A model generated the notes under the pieces. That model had not been told where the DNA came from and did no database searches. It was given only the letters and a program-made list of their open reading frames with translations. The translations under genes and the position numbers were made by a program. 64,000 nucleotides of DNA. Source: Whalleya microplaca (taxonomy: Eukaryota > Ascomycota > Sordariomycetes > Xylariales > Xylariaceae). The stretch lies in contig MU385725.1 of NCBI GenBank assembly GCA_022497155.1, positions 124,001 through 188,000 on the forward strand. Reading direction: 5' to 3'. Every line of letters starts with the position of its first letter. Position 1 is the first letter of the stretch. Below, one piece after another: positions 31,197 to 43,182 of this stretch.

Positions 31197-33010
31197 GCCG
31201 GGATGAGAGAAGGAGGTTGAGGGTGGCGGGCTAGAACCAACAAAGAGATGTGTCGGTTATAAAAGGAGTGAAAAAAGATCGGGGACTTTACGCGTTGGCG
31301 TCAAACGGCGCTCATATCCTAGTAAAGAGTCCCGAAACGAAGGATATGTGGGGTTTGCCAATTTGTTTGTTACTATGATATGACCGATATGACCAAGGAT
31401 CACGGAAGACGTGCAGGCAAGACTAGGCAAGACCAGGTTCCGATGCTATGCAGTGTGTTTGCAGTAAGTTAAAATAGTCAATTGTCCGGCTGGCGGGCTG
31501 GTAATAGGGGCAATGGCGATGACGGCGATGACAAAGGGCGGCTGGCAAAAGACCGGTGAAGAGACAGCGTGTTTGCTCTTTTTAAAGGCTTTGGGAAGTT
31601 GCAAGTCGGGTACAAGCACAGGCTAGGGAAACTGCACGAGAGTGCCGATCTGTAATATTTCAATCTTCGTTTTTTTGGTGAACAGTGAACGATGATGACA
31701 GGTGGAGGCGGAAAAGCCCTATCAGATGGACATGCATAATAAGTGGGTGGGGAAGAAATCTGGCCCCCTGTGGTTCTAGCTGTCTCTGCCGATGGCTAAT
31801 CGATCATTGGGTTTCCTAGGTTATTCCATGGAGGCAGGCAGGAATTTGCGCTTGGTATTTCTCGCCGATGGGGCTCCGGTCCTCGCCGATCCAGGTGCTG
31901 TACGAAGCTGTACGAAGCTGCTATACGTAGTTAGGAGGTACGTGTACAAGATTACATAGTCTTATTCACCCATTGAATGCATAATGAGGTCTCCTTTTTT
32001 GATTATCTCTCGCCAACATTATTGCTGTAGTTCCTGTAATTGTTGTATGTATTTGTTAGGCTGAAATGCTATACATACATATGTACATCTATTCATACAC
32101 ACATACATACATACATGCATACATAGTATCGCCATATCTCTCTATACACGTAGCATTTGGCTTCTGATGCCCCGCTGGAATAATACCCAACTTCTTGTCC
32201 TCCTCCTTACCTGTATGGTGCCTGTATAGTGCCTGTACGGTGCCTGTATCGGCGGCCACGATGCCCTCCTATGCACGTCTTTGCGCACTCGCAGGCTCAA
32301 TACTTATCTTTTGCGCCTGTGGTTGGCTTATCAAAATTGCATAATATTTCATCACTTGACCATCTGGCTCAATAGCATTGGCTCCGCCCTTCTAGAATAC
32401 CCCGGATCCCAGGTGTATTCGTCCACAAAAATGGGGTTTCGTTGGGCGAAACATGCGAGAACGGTGTCATGATGAAAATGTTCCGCTTGTTTCCAGTCCC
32501 TCGGTTATCATGGGTCGCCGGCTGCCGGCTGAGGTCTCGGTTGCGTCTATATGACACTGTTCAGTAGCCTTGTGTGGGAATTTGGGCCTAACGGGGAAAC
32601 AACCCGGCCTAGAATTCGTATGCACGCTTATGTTAGTAGGCCTGCATCGGACGATGGCTTCGCAAAATCGGCTGTTTGTTTCCCCCAAAGGCCCCGGGGT
32701 ATTCCCCATCAAAATTCCCTATCCGTCTATCTTGGCATACCCTTTAATTTTTCGACGCGAGTCGCGTCTGCTATGTCTAAGAGTTGCCAAATATCTTGGT
32801 TTTTACTACAGCACACCAAGAACAAGTATTCCAGCGGTCTAAGTACACGTGTAGCACAGCATCCTAGAAGGAATGGCTGATCAAACCAGTAATCTAATCA
32901 ATCAGTTAATCAATCTACTAGGTAGATTATCAATCTGATCTAATCTCCGGCATCGGCGTGAAACAGAGCCCCATATTTCATGACTAAGATCGCGAATTGG
33001 TGTCTCGGTC
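31197..33010. other. Intergenic with microsatellites
   Basis: Contains ATAC/CATA microsatellites at about 32070-32125, four 11-base tandem units of CCTGTATRGTG type at 32210-32253, and a GCTGTACGAA direct repeat near 31897-31916. No protein-like frame was accepted. Confidence 0.5.
32210..32253. repeat. 11-bp tandem repeat, four units
   Basis: Units CCTGTATGGTG, CCTGTATAGTG, CCTGTACGGTG and a diverged fourth CCTGTATCGGC follow one another directly. Confidence 0.85.
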
Positions 33011-33576
33011 AGAAAGGCGGCCCAGGTAGAAAAACCACGGTTATTTTTTAGAAAAACCACTAATTTTAAATCTACCCACTGAATATCTCGGTAACGCTTA
33101 CAACATGGGCTCCCATACAAACTAGTATGGAGATCAATGTCAATCTCAGATATCGGATATCATTTATCATTGTCATTAATGCAGTACTTATATTTGAGTA
33201 AAAACTACACAGAAATATAAGTATCTGTACCAAATACTTTCATGCAAGTATATTTTATACCTATATATATACCTTACATTTAGGTACTTATTTTCAAGTC
33301 AACTTTATATATAGATATAAGTACCTAAAAAAATGTACTTTCAAATATGTAAATATTATACGCAAGCCCAAGTACCTTATAGTCGACTGTCTACATATTA
33401 AAGATACTTGAAATTTAGGTGAGATATAGGTATAAAATAAGGTATCACAAATACAGCTGTCTGTGCATATGGGATTGACACGGATCTACATATTACGTTG
33501 TATGAGAGTCTGTGCAGAGTGGATGTGTGGTTTTTCTAAAAAATAACCGTGGTTTTTCTACCTGGGCCGCAGAAAG
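33011..33576. mobile_element. MITE-like element with 44-bp terminal inverted repeats
   Basis: Bases 33017-33060 and 33527-33570 are perfect inverted repeats of each other (44 of 44), beginning GCGGCCCAGGTAG. The hexamer AGAAAG flanks both ends directly (33011-33016 and 33571-33576), as expected of a target-site duplication. Inside each terminal repeat, AGAAAAACCAC or its complement occurs twice. The 466-bp interior is AT-rich, full of GTACTT/AAGTAC motifs and short internal hairpins, and encodes nothing. This fits a non-autonomous DNA transposon; the superfamily is uncertain because a 6-bp duplication is not diagnostic. Confidence 0.85.
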
Positions 33577-34881
33577 GGGGATCTGATAAACATTTGTCAC
33601 TTTCTAACTCGACACTTTCGGGATATTTGTTTAATTAGGAAGCCCCGGAGGCTTGAGACACTGACTTTCGACGTTCAGTTCACCAAAATGTCATTGCTTT
33701 TAATAGTGAGACAATGCTATGAAGGCTAGGCCGCGCGGTCAGCCTATGGGAATTCTCCATCGCCTGATCGCCTCCGTACACCGACTGTTTGGCTCTCTGG
33801 GCAACAAGGCTGGTTCCTTTCGCTTAAAATTAGAAAAAATGATATGAAAAATTATCTCAACAATAATTCCGGATGCCTCTAAGCCGGTCACGCCACGTGC
33901 AGTGTGTCTGACGCGCGAGCGATTTTATGTCTTGCAATTATCAGCCATGCGATCGATCTGATAAGATTTCCCCCTTTTCGAGAAGAAAAGAAAAAGAAGC
34001 AAAGACCACCAACAATATCCATGGAATGAGGTCATTCGGCTCCGCGGACCAGCGCCTCACCTGTCCTCGAATCATCAAGCTTTAACTTGATCAGATGACA
34101 CAAAGGCTGTGTACCCTGTCGTCGAAGTGAAAAAGTATGATTCCCGGCGCGAGGAGTCCGGCTGAAAAGAATGACAAGTCGAACCGAACTTAGCCCTTGT
34201 CCTTGGATGATGTTATTGGGCAATAAAACTCGACATCAACAACACGCTTTTCTCGTATCCGGGTAGGTGTATTTCGTGATCGGATTCTTTACTGGTTCTT
34301 GAGGCTTGTCACACATCGAGTTCAAGGAATTCATGATCAGTTGTCTATACAAATGGGCCTCGCCTATCAAGTCGAGAGAGGCCGGGCGGTAGAAACTACA
34401 CGAACACACTTTTGTTGGACAGTGTCCTACCTGTAACACCTTGTCCCACTATCACAACATTGTGTGTGTTACACCAGTGCTACGATAAGGTATTCCTTTC
34501 GCTGCAGAATAAAACCTAGTTTGAAGATTCGGCGAACACCCTACGGGCCGTGGCAGCTACCTAGAACTTGAGGGACGTATGGCCATCCCCTAGATTCTTT
34601 AATATGGCATTGCAGAATCGATGGTCGTACCCGATTGTAGTACCCGATCGTCCTTAAGATAATATCATCCCCTTTGGTAACACTCGTCTCACAACTCATT
34701 GCCGATATACTTTTGTCTGCACACTCGATACAGGTTATTGCCGATTTTAAGTTCACGATCCCTTATGACGTTCACAATTGCGGGTGTAGGTAAAATCTAG
34801 CCGGTAAGGTAAAAGCACCGTCGGTGCCTCTCATGTCTTCTTTCCTACTCTCGCTCTTATTGCCCCAACGAATTTTTCGAA
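33577..34881. other. Intergenic, upstream of the FAD monooxygenase
   Basis: No protein-like frame was found. A Y-rich stretch just before 34882 (TCTTCTTTCCTACTCTCGCTCTTATTG, 34842-34862 region) is typical of fungal core promoters. Confidence 0.45.
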
Positions 34882-36365
34882 ATGGCTGAGCGACGTATCA
34901 ACGTAGCCATCTGTGGTGGTGGCATCGCTGGGCTTGCTCTAGCGGCAGGCCTGATCAAGAAACCGCATATCAATGTGCACGTGTACGAATCAGTTCCCGC
35001 TTACAGAGACATCGGTGCGGGCCTGGCCCTTCACATGAATGCGATCAAAGCCATGTCACTCATTGGGTCCGAGGTACGTCAGGCATACTTCGACAAGGCG
35101 CAGAGCATGGGCGAAGAGGACCGAGACATGGCGACAGAGGTCATCTTGGCCCATGGCCCGCATATGGGCCAGAAGGTGGCAGAGCTTGGCAAGGCAAAGG
35201 GCAGAAAGTCAGTCAGCCGAGCCGACTTGCTCGAGGGGTTCCTTGAGCTCATCCCGCGCCAGTGCGTCAGCTTTGGCAAGAGGCTGGATAGCATCGATGA
35301 GAAGCTAGTGGGTGAAAACAAGGTAATCCTGACCTTTGCAGATGGCACCAAAGCCGCAGCGGACTGTCTCCTCGGTGCCGATGGCATTCACAGCCTCACG
35401 CGAAACTACCTCCTCGGACCCGACCACCCAGCCACTTCACCGAAGAATCACGATCGGTGGCAGATATATCGTACCATGGTGTCAACTGAGGATGCGAAGA
35501 AGTATATTAATCCTAGGTGGACGCAGAGCGTACCCATCCTGCTTGGTCCTAGAGGTCACATCAACTGGTAAGTAATACACCAAGTCGCTTCTTACCCCTA
35601 ATCTTGCCATATCTATAAGCACGGTTTCTCTATAAAAGCATGTTCAGGAGTTGAAAATACCCAAGACAATACCTTGGAACTCCCACTCGCCCGCAAAACT
35701 GCCTTTAAAAAGAAAATGCTGACCATAGGAGCTGCAGTATTCCACTGAACAATAACACGCGCCTAAGCGCCGGCGTCGCAGTACGCGGTGCCAAGTCCAC
35801 ATATAATGGCTGGGCACCGCCCCTCGACCCGGCGCTCTACGCCGACTACAGCGAGGAAGCGCAACAGATCGTACGCATGGTAGCCAAGGACACGAGCGCA
35901 TCGTGGGCGGCGGCGGACCATGACCACGCGCCGTTCTACGCGCGCGGACGCATCGCCATGTTCGGCGACGCTGCACACGCATCGCTCCCGTTCGCCGGCA
36001 ACGGCGCGGCGCAGGCTCTCGAGGACGCCGCCGTGTTGGACTACCTGTTCGCGCACGTGCAACGCCCGGACCAGATCGGGTGCGCGCTGCACGCGTTCGA
36101 CCAGGTGCGGAGGCCGCGGAGCCAGGCCGTCGTGGACATCGCGCGTAAGTTCGGGCGGATCTACGCGTATGCGGAGGACGGGATGCACGAGGACCCCGCG
36201 CGCATGCGGAGGTTCTTTGGTGACATGGCCGCGTTCACCAATGAGTTCGATGTCAGGGAGCAGAATGAGCGGGCTTTGGACGTGTTCTTTCGGGAGTGCG
36301 GCGCGGAGGCGGACTTGTTTGCGGACTTAGACGGACCCCCGAGGTTGCCGGCTCTCCAGACCTAG
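34882..36365 (+). CDS. FAD-dependent monooxygenase (salicylate-hydroxylase-like)
   Basis: Exons are 34882..35567 and 35738..36365 (437 residues). The intron of 170 bases (GTAAGT donor, CTGCAG acceptor) splits a Cys codon and gives GHINCIPLN in the correct frame. The protein has the group-A flavoprotein hydroxylase layout: the Rossmann FAD motif GGGIAGLALAAGL at residues ~10-22, then RADLLEGF, the GADGIHS fingerprint and the second FAD contact GDAAHASLPFAGNGAAQ. Such enzymes hydroxylate aromatic or polyketide substrates with NAD(P)H and oxygen, in the cytosol. No membrane segment is seen. Exon 2 is much more GC-rich than exon 1. A P450 follows on the same strand 1.9 kb downstream, so a joint oxidation pathway is possible; the substrate is unknown. 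Confidence 0.9.
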
Positions 36366-38228
36366 GCTTCTTCCTCTTGTATGAAAGCTGCTGTTGAAGA
36401 TAATGCAAATCAGGTTGCTTGGGTATACTTATCAATATACTGCGTTTTCCTTCGTTTGATCCGTACCTTTCCACTCATTAAATCGTAAGTTCGATTTTTA
36501 ATCATTCGAGTGCGTATTGTCGTGACAGTTGACGATCAAGCTGAGGCCATCGTAGAGCCTATGTACGAAACGACGGCTTACTTACGTGATGATGGCACAA
36601 TTCTCATGGGGAACTGATTTACTAAAAATGGTATGACACTCATTGAGGGCCAAGCGAAACACCATCTCCAGGTTCGATACAGGATGGTAACATGTCCCTG
36701 GAAAAGTGGAGGGAAGGGAAAAAAAAACAAGATTCGTAGAAGCTGAATAGAAGCTTATGGGGCCGCCTCGGCGCACAAGCATTAAGCTTCGTACGGCTGG
36801 AGTTGCCCTACATCCCCCAACTCAGCCAATAGACACGGTCGGCTTGTTGTTCCTGTTGCTGGGACCCCAACCTCTCCATACCTTTTTGGACAAGCTTAAT
36901 CACTTTATCAGATCCACGATGAGCTTCAGCTCAAACTGCACGGGGCGCGCGGGCAGGGAAAATCATCGTTACACTCCGTACGGGTGAGTTTGATGCATGC
37001 GGATCAGACTCGTAAAACCGGGCGGACGAGAAGTCTGGTTAGAGCGATCTACGAGCTGAGACATCGCCAAGGGAACTCGGGACTTGTTTTTGCGACGATT
37101 TCCCGAAGACCACTGGTTTTTCGAAGGGTGGCTCTGTGTAATTTTCCTTTTATGAAAGACACGAAGGTAGCAGGAGAAGTGTATTGATATTCCGAATTCC
37201 ATGAATACGGATAACCATCGAATATTTCATGTTGTCGCGAACTACAATAGGTATTGTATCGTGCTGACTGACGATAAGTATGCAAGATGGAAGATCTGGC
37301 TGCCGGCCTTAGTGCCGAAGGTCCTTGCTACATCAGGAAAGGTGAGGCGCTTCCAGCCGCGGACTCAACTAGGGTCCGGAGCTGGCAACTCCCGATCCCT
37401 TGACAAGCTTAGCACTGACACTGGCCTCTGTAAATCTTCTCACATCGTTTCAAGGTCCTGAAAGGGCCCTGACAACTGAAAGGGTCAGAATCCAAAAACA
37501 GCAACAGCTTCTTCGGGAATAACCCCTTCAGGGTCATATGAGCACGTATCACCGACGAAACCATGGCTGCAAAGCCTAGGTGTCGTCGTTACGTATGTGA
37601 GAAGGTATCTAGAATGGGACGGCCTTGCGAGTGTTTCCTAAGCTCGACCTCTCCAAGTTTCGGTTACAGATCCGAACCGCGATTTGAATGAGAAGCTCAT
37701 TCATTTATCCTATATGTCGTTTTTCTTTGCTTCGTTCTCGTGTGCTTCCTTTTCTCTTTCTGCCTCTTGTTTCTATCTTATTGTAACCTTTACTTCTTGC
37801 TAGTATTTCTAATTCGCCCTGCCGGAGACGATGGTTGCCGTAGTGGGGTCGCCTTGAGATCTTCGTCAACCATCTACTCGGCTTCGACTTATATGCTTAT
37901 ACGGCACGGCTCAGGTCAAGCCCGACGCCTTACAATCGCCAACAGATCGATAAGCCAGGAAACAAGCTTCCCCAACTGCGCTATCCGTGTCGATCGTGGG
38001 CCTTTCAAATACTCAGCTGGGCTTTAGTCCTCTTGTTGTGTTGTCTGTTTGCATGACGATTCGCTTATACCAAACCTTCCCGTTCATTCCGTATACTATC
38101 ATAATTAAGCACCAGTTATTCCGATGGTATATATCGAGGAAATCGAAGGTTGCGGGCACATGATTCCTACATTTCTCTCTCATACCCTTTACGACTATCC
38201 TCCCTCTCCTTCTACCTTTTCTGTTATA
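36366..38228. other. Intergenic between monooxygenase and P450
   Basis: Several short frames on both strands have no family features. A C/T-rich run (37730-37800) and the stretch before 38229 may belong to the P450 promoter. Two in-frame ATGs at 38124 and 38160 precede the chosen P450 start. Confidence 0.45.
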
Positions 38229-40009
38229 ATGCCTTCCATCGTTGAGGATGGCCATAATCGCATCAATTTTACGACAGTCACAGATGTGTTGCCAAACCAA
38301 GTCTTGGAAGGCAGTCGATTAGGCTACTATGTTGCTATTGGTGTGGTATTAGTCTGTGTGTGGCTTTTCCAACCGAATAAAAACAAGTGTGGCGTAGCAG
38401 TGCCATTCTACAAAGCATCTAGATTAAAATGGGTGTTCAGTGCCGACTCGTTGGTGAGAGACAGCTATTCCAAGGTTTGTTACTTCTAAGGAGTTGCACC
38501 AGTCTTGTGTGGTGCTAATGCTTCTAAGTTCTGCGACACCGTATACCAGATCAAGTCTACCGAGGGTGTCAGAACCATCATCCCAGCAACCTTAGTTGGC
38601 GAACTGAAAGGGCTTCCTGAGGACACACTGAGTGCAAAATCAGCGATTAGGGAGGTTTGTTTATGGTGCTTCTGCTACCGATGAGCTAAATTATTAATCA
38701 TATGAGTAGGCAATGTTGAGCGACTACACCAAGCTCTGTGCTGGAGAGCACTCTGACATGTTATCGCTGCTCCTCAAAACTAAGATGGCGGGACAACTTT
38801 CACGGATGATACCGGCTCTCAAGAAAGAGTTCCAGCATATCATCGCTGAAGAGTTTCCCGAGTGTCAAGGTAGATGACATTGATACAACTTGGATCCAAC
38901 CAATTTCTGATGAGTTTAATAGAGTGGACGCCGTTCAAGATTCAGCCCTTCATGATTCGGACTATCGCACGTCTGAGTGGACGTGTCTTCGTCGGGCCGA
39001 CCCTCAACCGTTCAGAGGAGTGGATGGATATAAATATCAACTTTGCTATCACGGCATTTATTGCTGTTCTCAAGTTACAATTCTTTCCACCGTGGATGCG
39101 GCCTGTTGCACAATATCTGGTCTCGGAACTGGCGACGATAGAGAAGGACATTGCAAAAGCAAAGGCAATGGTCACGCCGATAATCGAGGAACGACTACGT
39201 GATTCCGAGGTTCCAGGCTACGAGAAACCTGATGATTTTTGCCAATGGATGCTAGATGCTTTACCGGAGGATCAAAAGAGAAATTACTATATTCAAGGAC
39301 AGATACAGCTCTTATTGAGCGCCGCCTCGATACATACCACGAGTAATCTGATAACGGATTGCGTCTACGATCTGGCACTTCATCAGGACATGCAGGAGAT
39401 ATTGCGGGAAGAGGCATACGATGTGTTGAGTGGTGATGAAGGCTGGGAAAGAAAAGAGACTATGACTAAGCTGAAAAAGATGGACAGTTTTATCAAGGAG
39501 TCGCAACGTCTATCTGGCAACGTCAGTAAGTGAATTCAAGGAAATCCGGAGTCTTGCTGCGTCAGGATTAAAACTTACACCTAACAGCATCATTCATACG
39601 AAAGGTGATGAAACCAGTCGACCTATCTGATGGAACACACCTCCCAGCAGGCACCAACCTGCTAACACCACTAGCTGGAATCGCAGTGGATGAGCGGTAC
39701 TATACAGATCCAGAAGTTTTCGACGGACTTCGTTTCTGGAAGTTACGGCAGCGGTCGGAAGAGGCAGCAAACCGCTGGCAGTTCACCAGCATCGGGGATA
39801 CCAGTCAGAATTTTGGCCTCGGCAAGAATGCCTGTCCGGGACGGTTCTTCGCTGGCAGCGAGATCAAGATGATTTTGGCCTATCTGATCCTGAACTATGA
39901 TCTCAAGTTTAAAGATGGCGAGACACGACCGAAACCGAACATGTTCATGATGCAGAAGAGTCCAAATACGAACGCCGAAGTTTTGTTCAAGAGAAGAACG
40001 CCTATATAA
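38229..40009 (+). CDS. Cytochrome P450 monooxygenase
   Basis: Exons are 38229..38474, 38529..38654, 38710..38869, 38923..39525 and 39588..40009 (518 residues). All four introns (53-62 bases) are GT-AG and keep frame. An N-terminal membrane anchor (GYYVAIGVVLVCVWLF, ~residues 32-47) places it in the ER membrane. Signature parts are the I-helix region LLLSAASIHTTSNL, the K-helix ExxR in KESQR, a PERF-like FDGLRFW, and the heme loop FGLGKNACPGRFFAG with its thiolate Cys. The C-terminal half resembles fungal secondary-metabolism P450s of the ent-kaurene-oxidase-like type, but substrate cannot be inferred. ATG 38229 is chosen because it gives a normal anchor and length; upstream in-frame ATGs exist. 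With the FAD monooxygenase upstream it may form a small tailoring pair. Confidence 0.9.
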
Positions 40010-40592
40010 ATTTATACCCAGCGACGACTTATTTTTGAAGCGGCCTGGAGGTTATCATACCAGTGGATATACATGTGAAGGGATACTCGATACATATCCA
40101 ACGACCACACGACTAGACGGGCCAAGGGCCCAGAGCTGCCAGGGCAGGTTGGCCCAGTCCAATTTTAGCGACAATACACTTGTACATATACCACTATCAT
40201 TCATGTATTACACAGACTTGGGTTGGGTAAAGCCATAGGTACGGCGCCTAGGATTGGGTTGTATATACTTCAACGGAAATGGGCGGATTACAGGATTACA
40301 GGATAAGGAGACGGCCTCCATGGATACCCATCATATAGCAGACATCATGCATAACTAAGCCACACACTCTGGGAGTATGGATTAAACTGAACCGCCTCGG
40401 TGGCATCTGATGAAAGTACAAATATGTCTGTGACTCAATCATCATTTTTCAATGTTACCACGATGACCTAGCTTACATGCCATAATACCAATAACTCCAT
40501 GACAATCCCACATATCTACCCAAAGTCCCAAGCCAATATCACTAGAAGCCTCCGTTGCAAGATCCCCTTATTCCAATTTTCACACCTCGCCA

Positions 40593-41256
40593 TCACAGTT
40601 CAGACGCACCGACCTCGAAACCTGAACAGCACGTCAGAACAACGGCCATAGTACCAATGGCTGGTCCAAATTGAAGACTTACCAGGAAGGTCGAAACAGG
40701 CCAGAACGCCGTCATTGTTCACGACGACCGTATCTACCACCTCGTCAGCAAAGTCGCACCACTGCCAATGAGACATCTTGTTGCATTGGGGGCTAGATAC
40801 ATACCGAGATCGAACGTCGAGGTCTTGACAAATTCGTCCGTAGTCCAGCAGTCGCAAGTAAGCAGTGAGCTATCAGCAGCTCCGCTGCAACTCAGACAGG
40901 TGTCGAAGGCGTGGCCCCTAGGCACGGATGCATTCGTTAGTCATCGAACTCTACTTCGTCTCCCACTCACTCCCTTCTACACTGTAGGAAAGCTCATCGA
41001 CCTACACGCGCACGGCCTCGATCGCGCCCTCGCGGTTCCCCAGGCAATCGTTCAGGTCCAGGGTGCTCGTGACGGAGACGTTGGAGGAGGAGGCGCGCGG
41101 GCACGTGTCGACCATGAAGTGCGACGAGCCGCGGTACCCCAGCGTCCAGGTCTTGGAGCACGCGGAATAGAAACCCCCAGTTTGGGCTTGGGCGACGGTC
41201 AGGAGAGCCATGGTGACGGTGAGGATGAGCGACGAGAGCTTCATCTTGCTTGCCAC
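40593..41256 (-). CDS. Secreted cyanovirin-N-homology (CVNH) lectin-like protein
   Basis: Exons recognised are 41256..41006, 40917..40805, one starting at about 40761 or 40740 and ending 40683, and 40621..40593. A signal peptide (KLSSLILTVTMALLTVAQA, from ATG 41256 or 41244) is followed by two CVNH-type repeats: SSNVSVTSTLDLNDCLGN and SLLTCDC ... TSTFDL, then NNDGVLACFDLPG. Cysteines recur at the spacing typical of the fold. CVNH proteins bind mannose-rich or other glycans. The first (40918-41005) and last (40622-40682) introns are GT-AG and in frame. The middle junction does not close: the donor at 40804 (GTATGT) is phase 1, while both good acceptors would need phase 0. That is either a one-base error or damage, or a splice site I could not see. 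Confidence 0.65.
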
Positions 41257-43182
41257 TTGGGTCGTGCGAGGCGTTGGCGCGCGGTAGGTTATGGGATGTA
41301 CGTTGAGATGTATGATAGAGATTGTATACCAGCTAAGATTATTTCATCTACATATAACAGTGGAAACGGCTTGGTATTTGTATCTATATATATATAACTT
41401 TGCGCATCATCAGGCATCATATGATTGTCTGCGGAGAGATCAAGCTCCTCGTGGTGTGTCGATTAATATGCGTAGGGAGCTACCCTCTCGGTGTATATGC
41501 TTCATTCACACAGGACAGCGCCGTAGGTAGTAGTAGCTATCAATAGAGTTTCCCTATACGGCTGCCTTCGCGTTGACCGGTTCTGCTTAGAGAGGTTATT
41601 GTCAGCGTTACTACCGGGGACGTCAGTCGCCTAGTATCCCGAGTGAGGGTTTAAAGATAGTGATTCTCTTGATTCCGGGAATGCGGTTCCTCTAGATTGA
41701 ACGTGGTATAAGGATTGCGCAATCCTCAAGATTTAAGCTTCGGTCTTGAGTCCAAAGGTCGGTATAACTGAGTTCGACTATAGGTCTTTCCAAGTCTCGA
41801 ACGGTAATTCTGTAGTATGCGAATGTTGGCTGCGACGCTGACAGATGGTGAATAATCTTTCACTCATTCAGGTGCGGAGTTGTATTGTACAGGATATTGG
41901 CATGCAACGGATGTTCGTTGAACCGATCAGCAAAAAGAAGAATTCTGAGCAGGAAATTGAACTTTTATAGTTTACCCAAGACTTTCATCGTGGAATTATA
42001 TAATAAAGGTGTATGATATTTGAGTATAACCCTATGTTACATCCCCTGTATCGTCACATCTCTATTAGGCAGTGCCTATGCGACTACACGAGGAGCCAGC
42101 AAATTTTACGAGCTTCAACTTCACATGAACGGAACTGAGCAGTAAATATGCTATTTGAACAAATTCTTCATTATCAGAAAAGATTGGGGTATCTCTAACT
42201 AAACTCTTCGCGCTTGCTTGCTTTCTTGCTAACTTTTTGCATTCGAACTTTCGGGACTCCTGTTCTTCTTCTTCTTCTTCTTCTTCTTCTTCCATACGTC
42301 GTTATATAAGTAATCAATCATCATGCCTCATTCATGGTAGAACCAATTTCAGATCGTCATGAAGCCCGTAGTAACGTTAGTGCGCAAAATAACCCCCCTC
42401 CACATTCCAGCAAAACGACTTTTTTCTTTTCCGCTCTCAGAGCCCTCCGCTCACCCAACGACAATGACCTATCAAAGGGACCAGCGTGTAAATGCAACAG
42501 CCAGCCATCGCCACCGAATGAATGACCTCAAGGACTAGTCTCCGTCCCATAATAGATAATAAACCCAATGACCTAACTCACCGATGCTCCTAGCCAAGAG
42601 CAAAGGGAGTCAAGTCCCCGTGGAGGCCGGTCCCGCGACAATAACCAATAATAAATATCAATAAGATTACCTGTCAAGATTCGGAATAGCCGAGCTGACA
42701 TCGGCAAGTAGAAGGAAATTGTAAATCGGCGCATATGTACCTGACTAGAGTTAAACGCTCTGCGCCTGTGAGCCTGATGAAGGACACAACGAGCTAAGCT
42801 GCTGATCGGAGCCGTACTGTTTTCCCGGTCTCCTACGTATATAATGACTTCGAGTCCTTTGGTTCCCGCCCATGTTTGAGAAATAATGAAATAGATTTTC
42901 ATGCTGGGCTCGCGCCCGATTGAGATCTTGTAAGAAATTTTTTCTTGCGATGCCTTCTTATGACAGTTCCTGCGCCACGATGATGACGATGGTGATGCGA
43001 ATGGAATATCCAAAATGGACGCATCTCCAGGTTAGAGAGTGTTATGCAAGTTCGCTGAAACCGGGTAGTCCAAGAAAGAAAAGTCCACAAAGGTGAATAG
43101 AGAAGGCTTTAGCCTTTAGGTTAAGTAATTAAAGGTCGTGAAGCGGGTCGTGAAGCCGATCGTCGTCATCATGCAGAGAACC
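41257..43182. other. Intergenic with TTC microsatellite
   Basis: Holds a nearly pure TTC run at about 42262-42291. Short frames, including a 146-codon minus frame at 42573-43013, lack family features and have mixed composition; not accepted. Confidence 0.5.
42262..42292. repeat. (TTC)n microsatellite
   Basis: About nine consecutive TTC units, ending TTCC. On the minus strand it would read as a Glu run, but no gene is supported there. Confidence 0.9.

Noticed and set aside
41731..41790. Possible tRNA B-box-like GAGTTCGACT
   Set aside because: No matching A-box or cloverleaf could be folded around it.
42262..42295. Poly-Glu minus frame over the TTC run
   Set aside because: Explained by the microsatellite alone.
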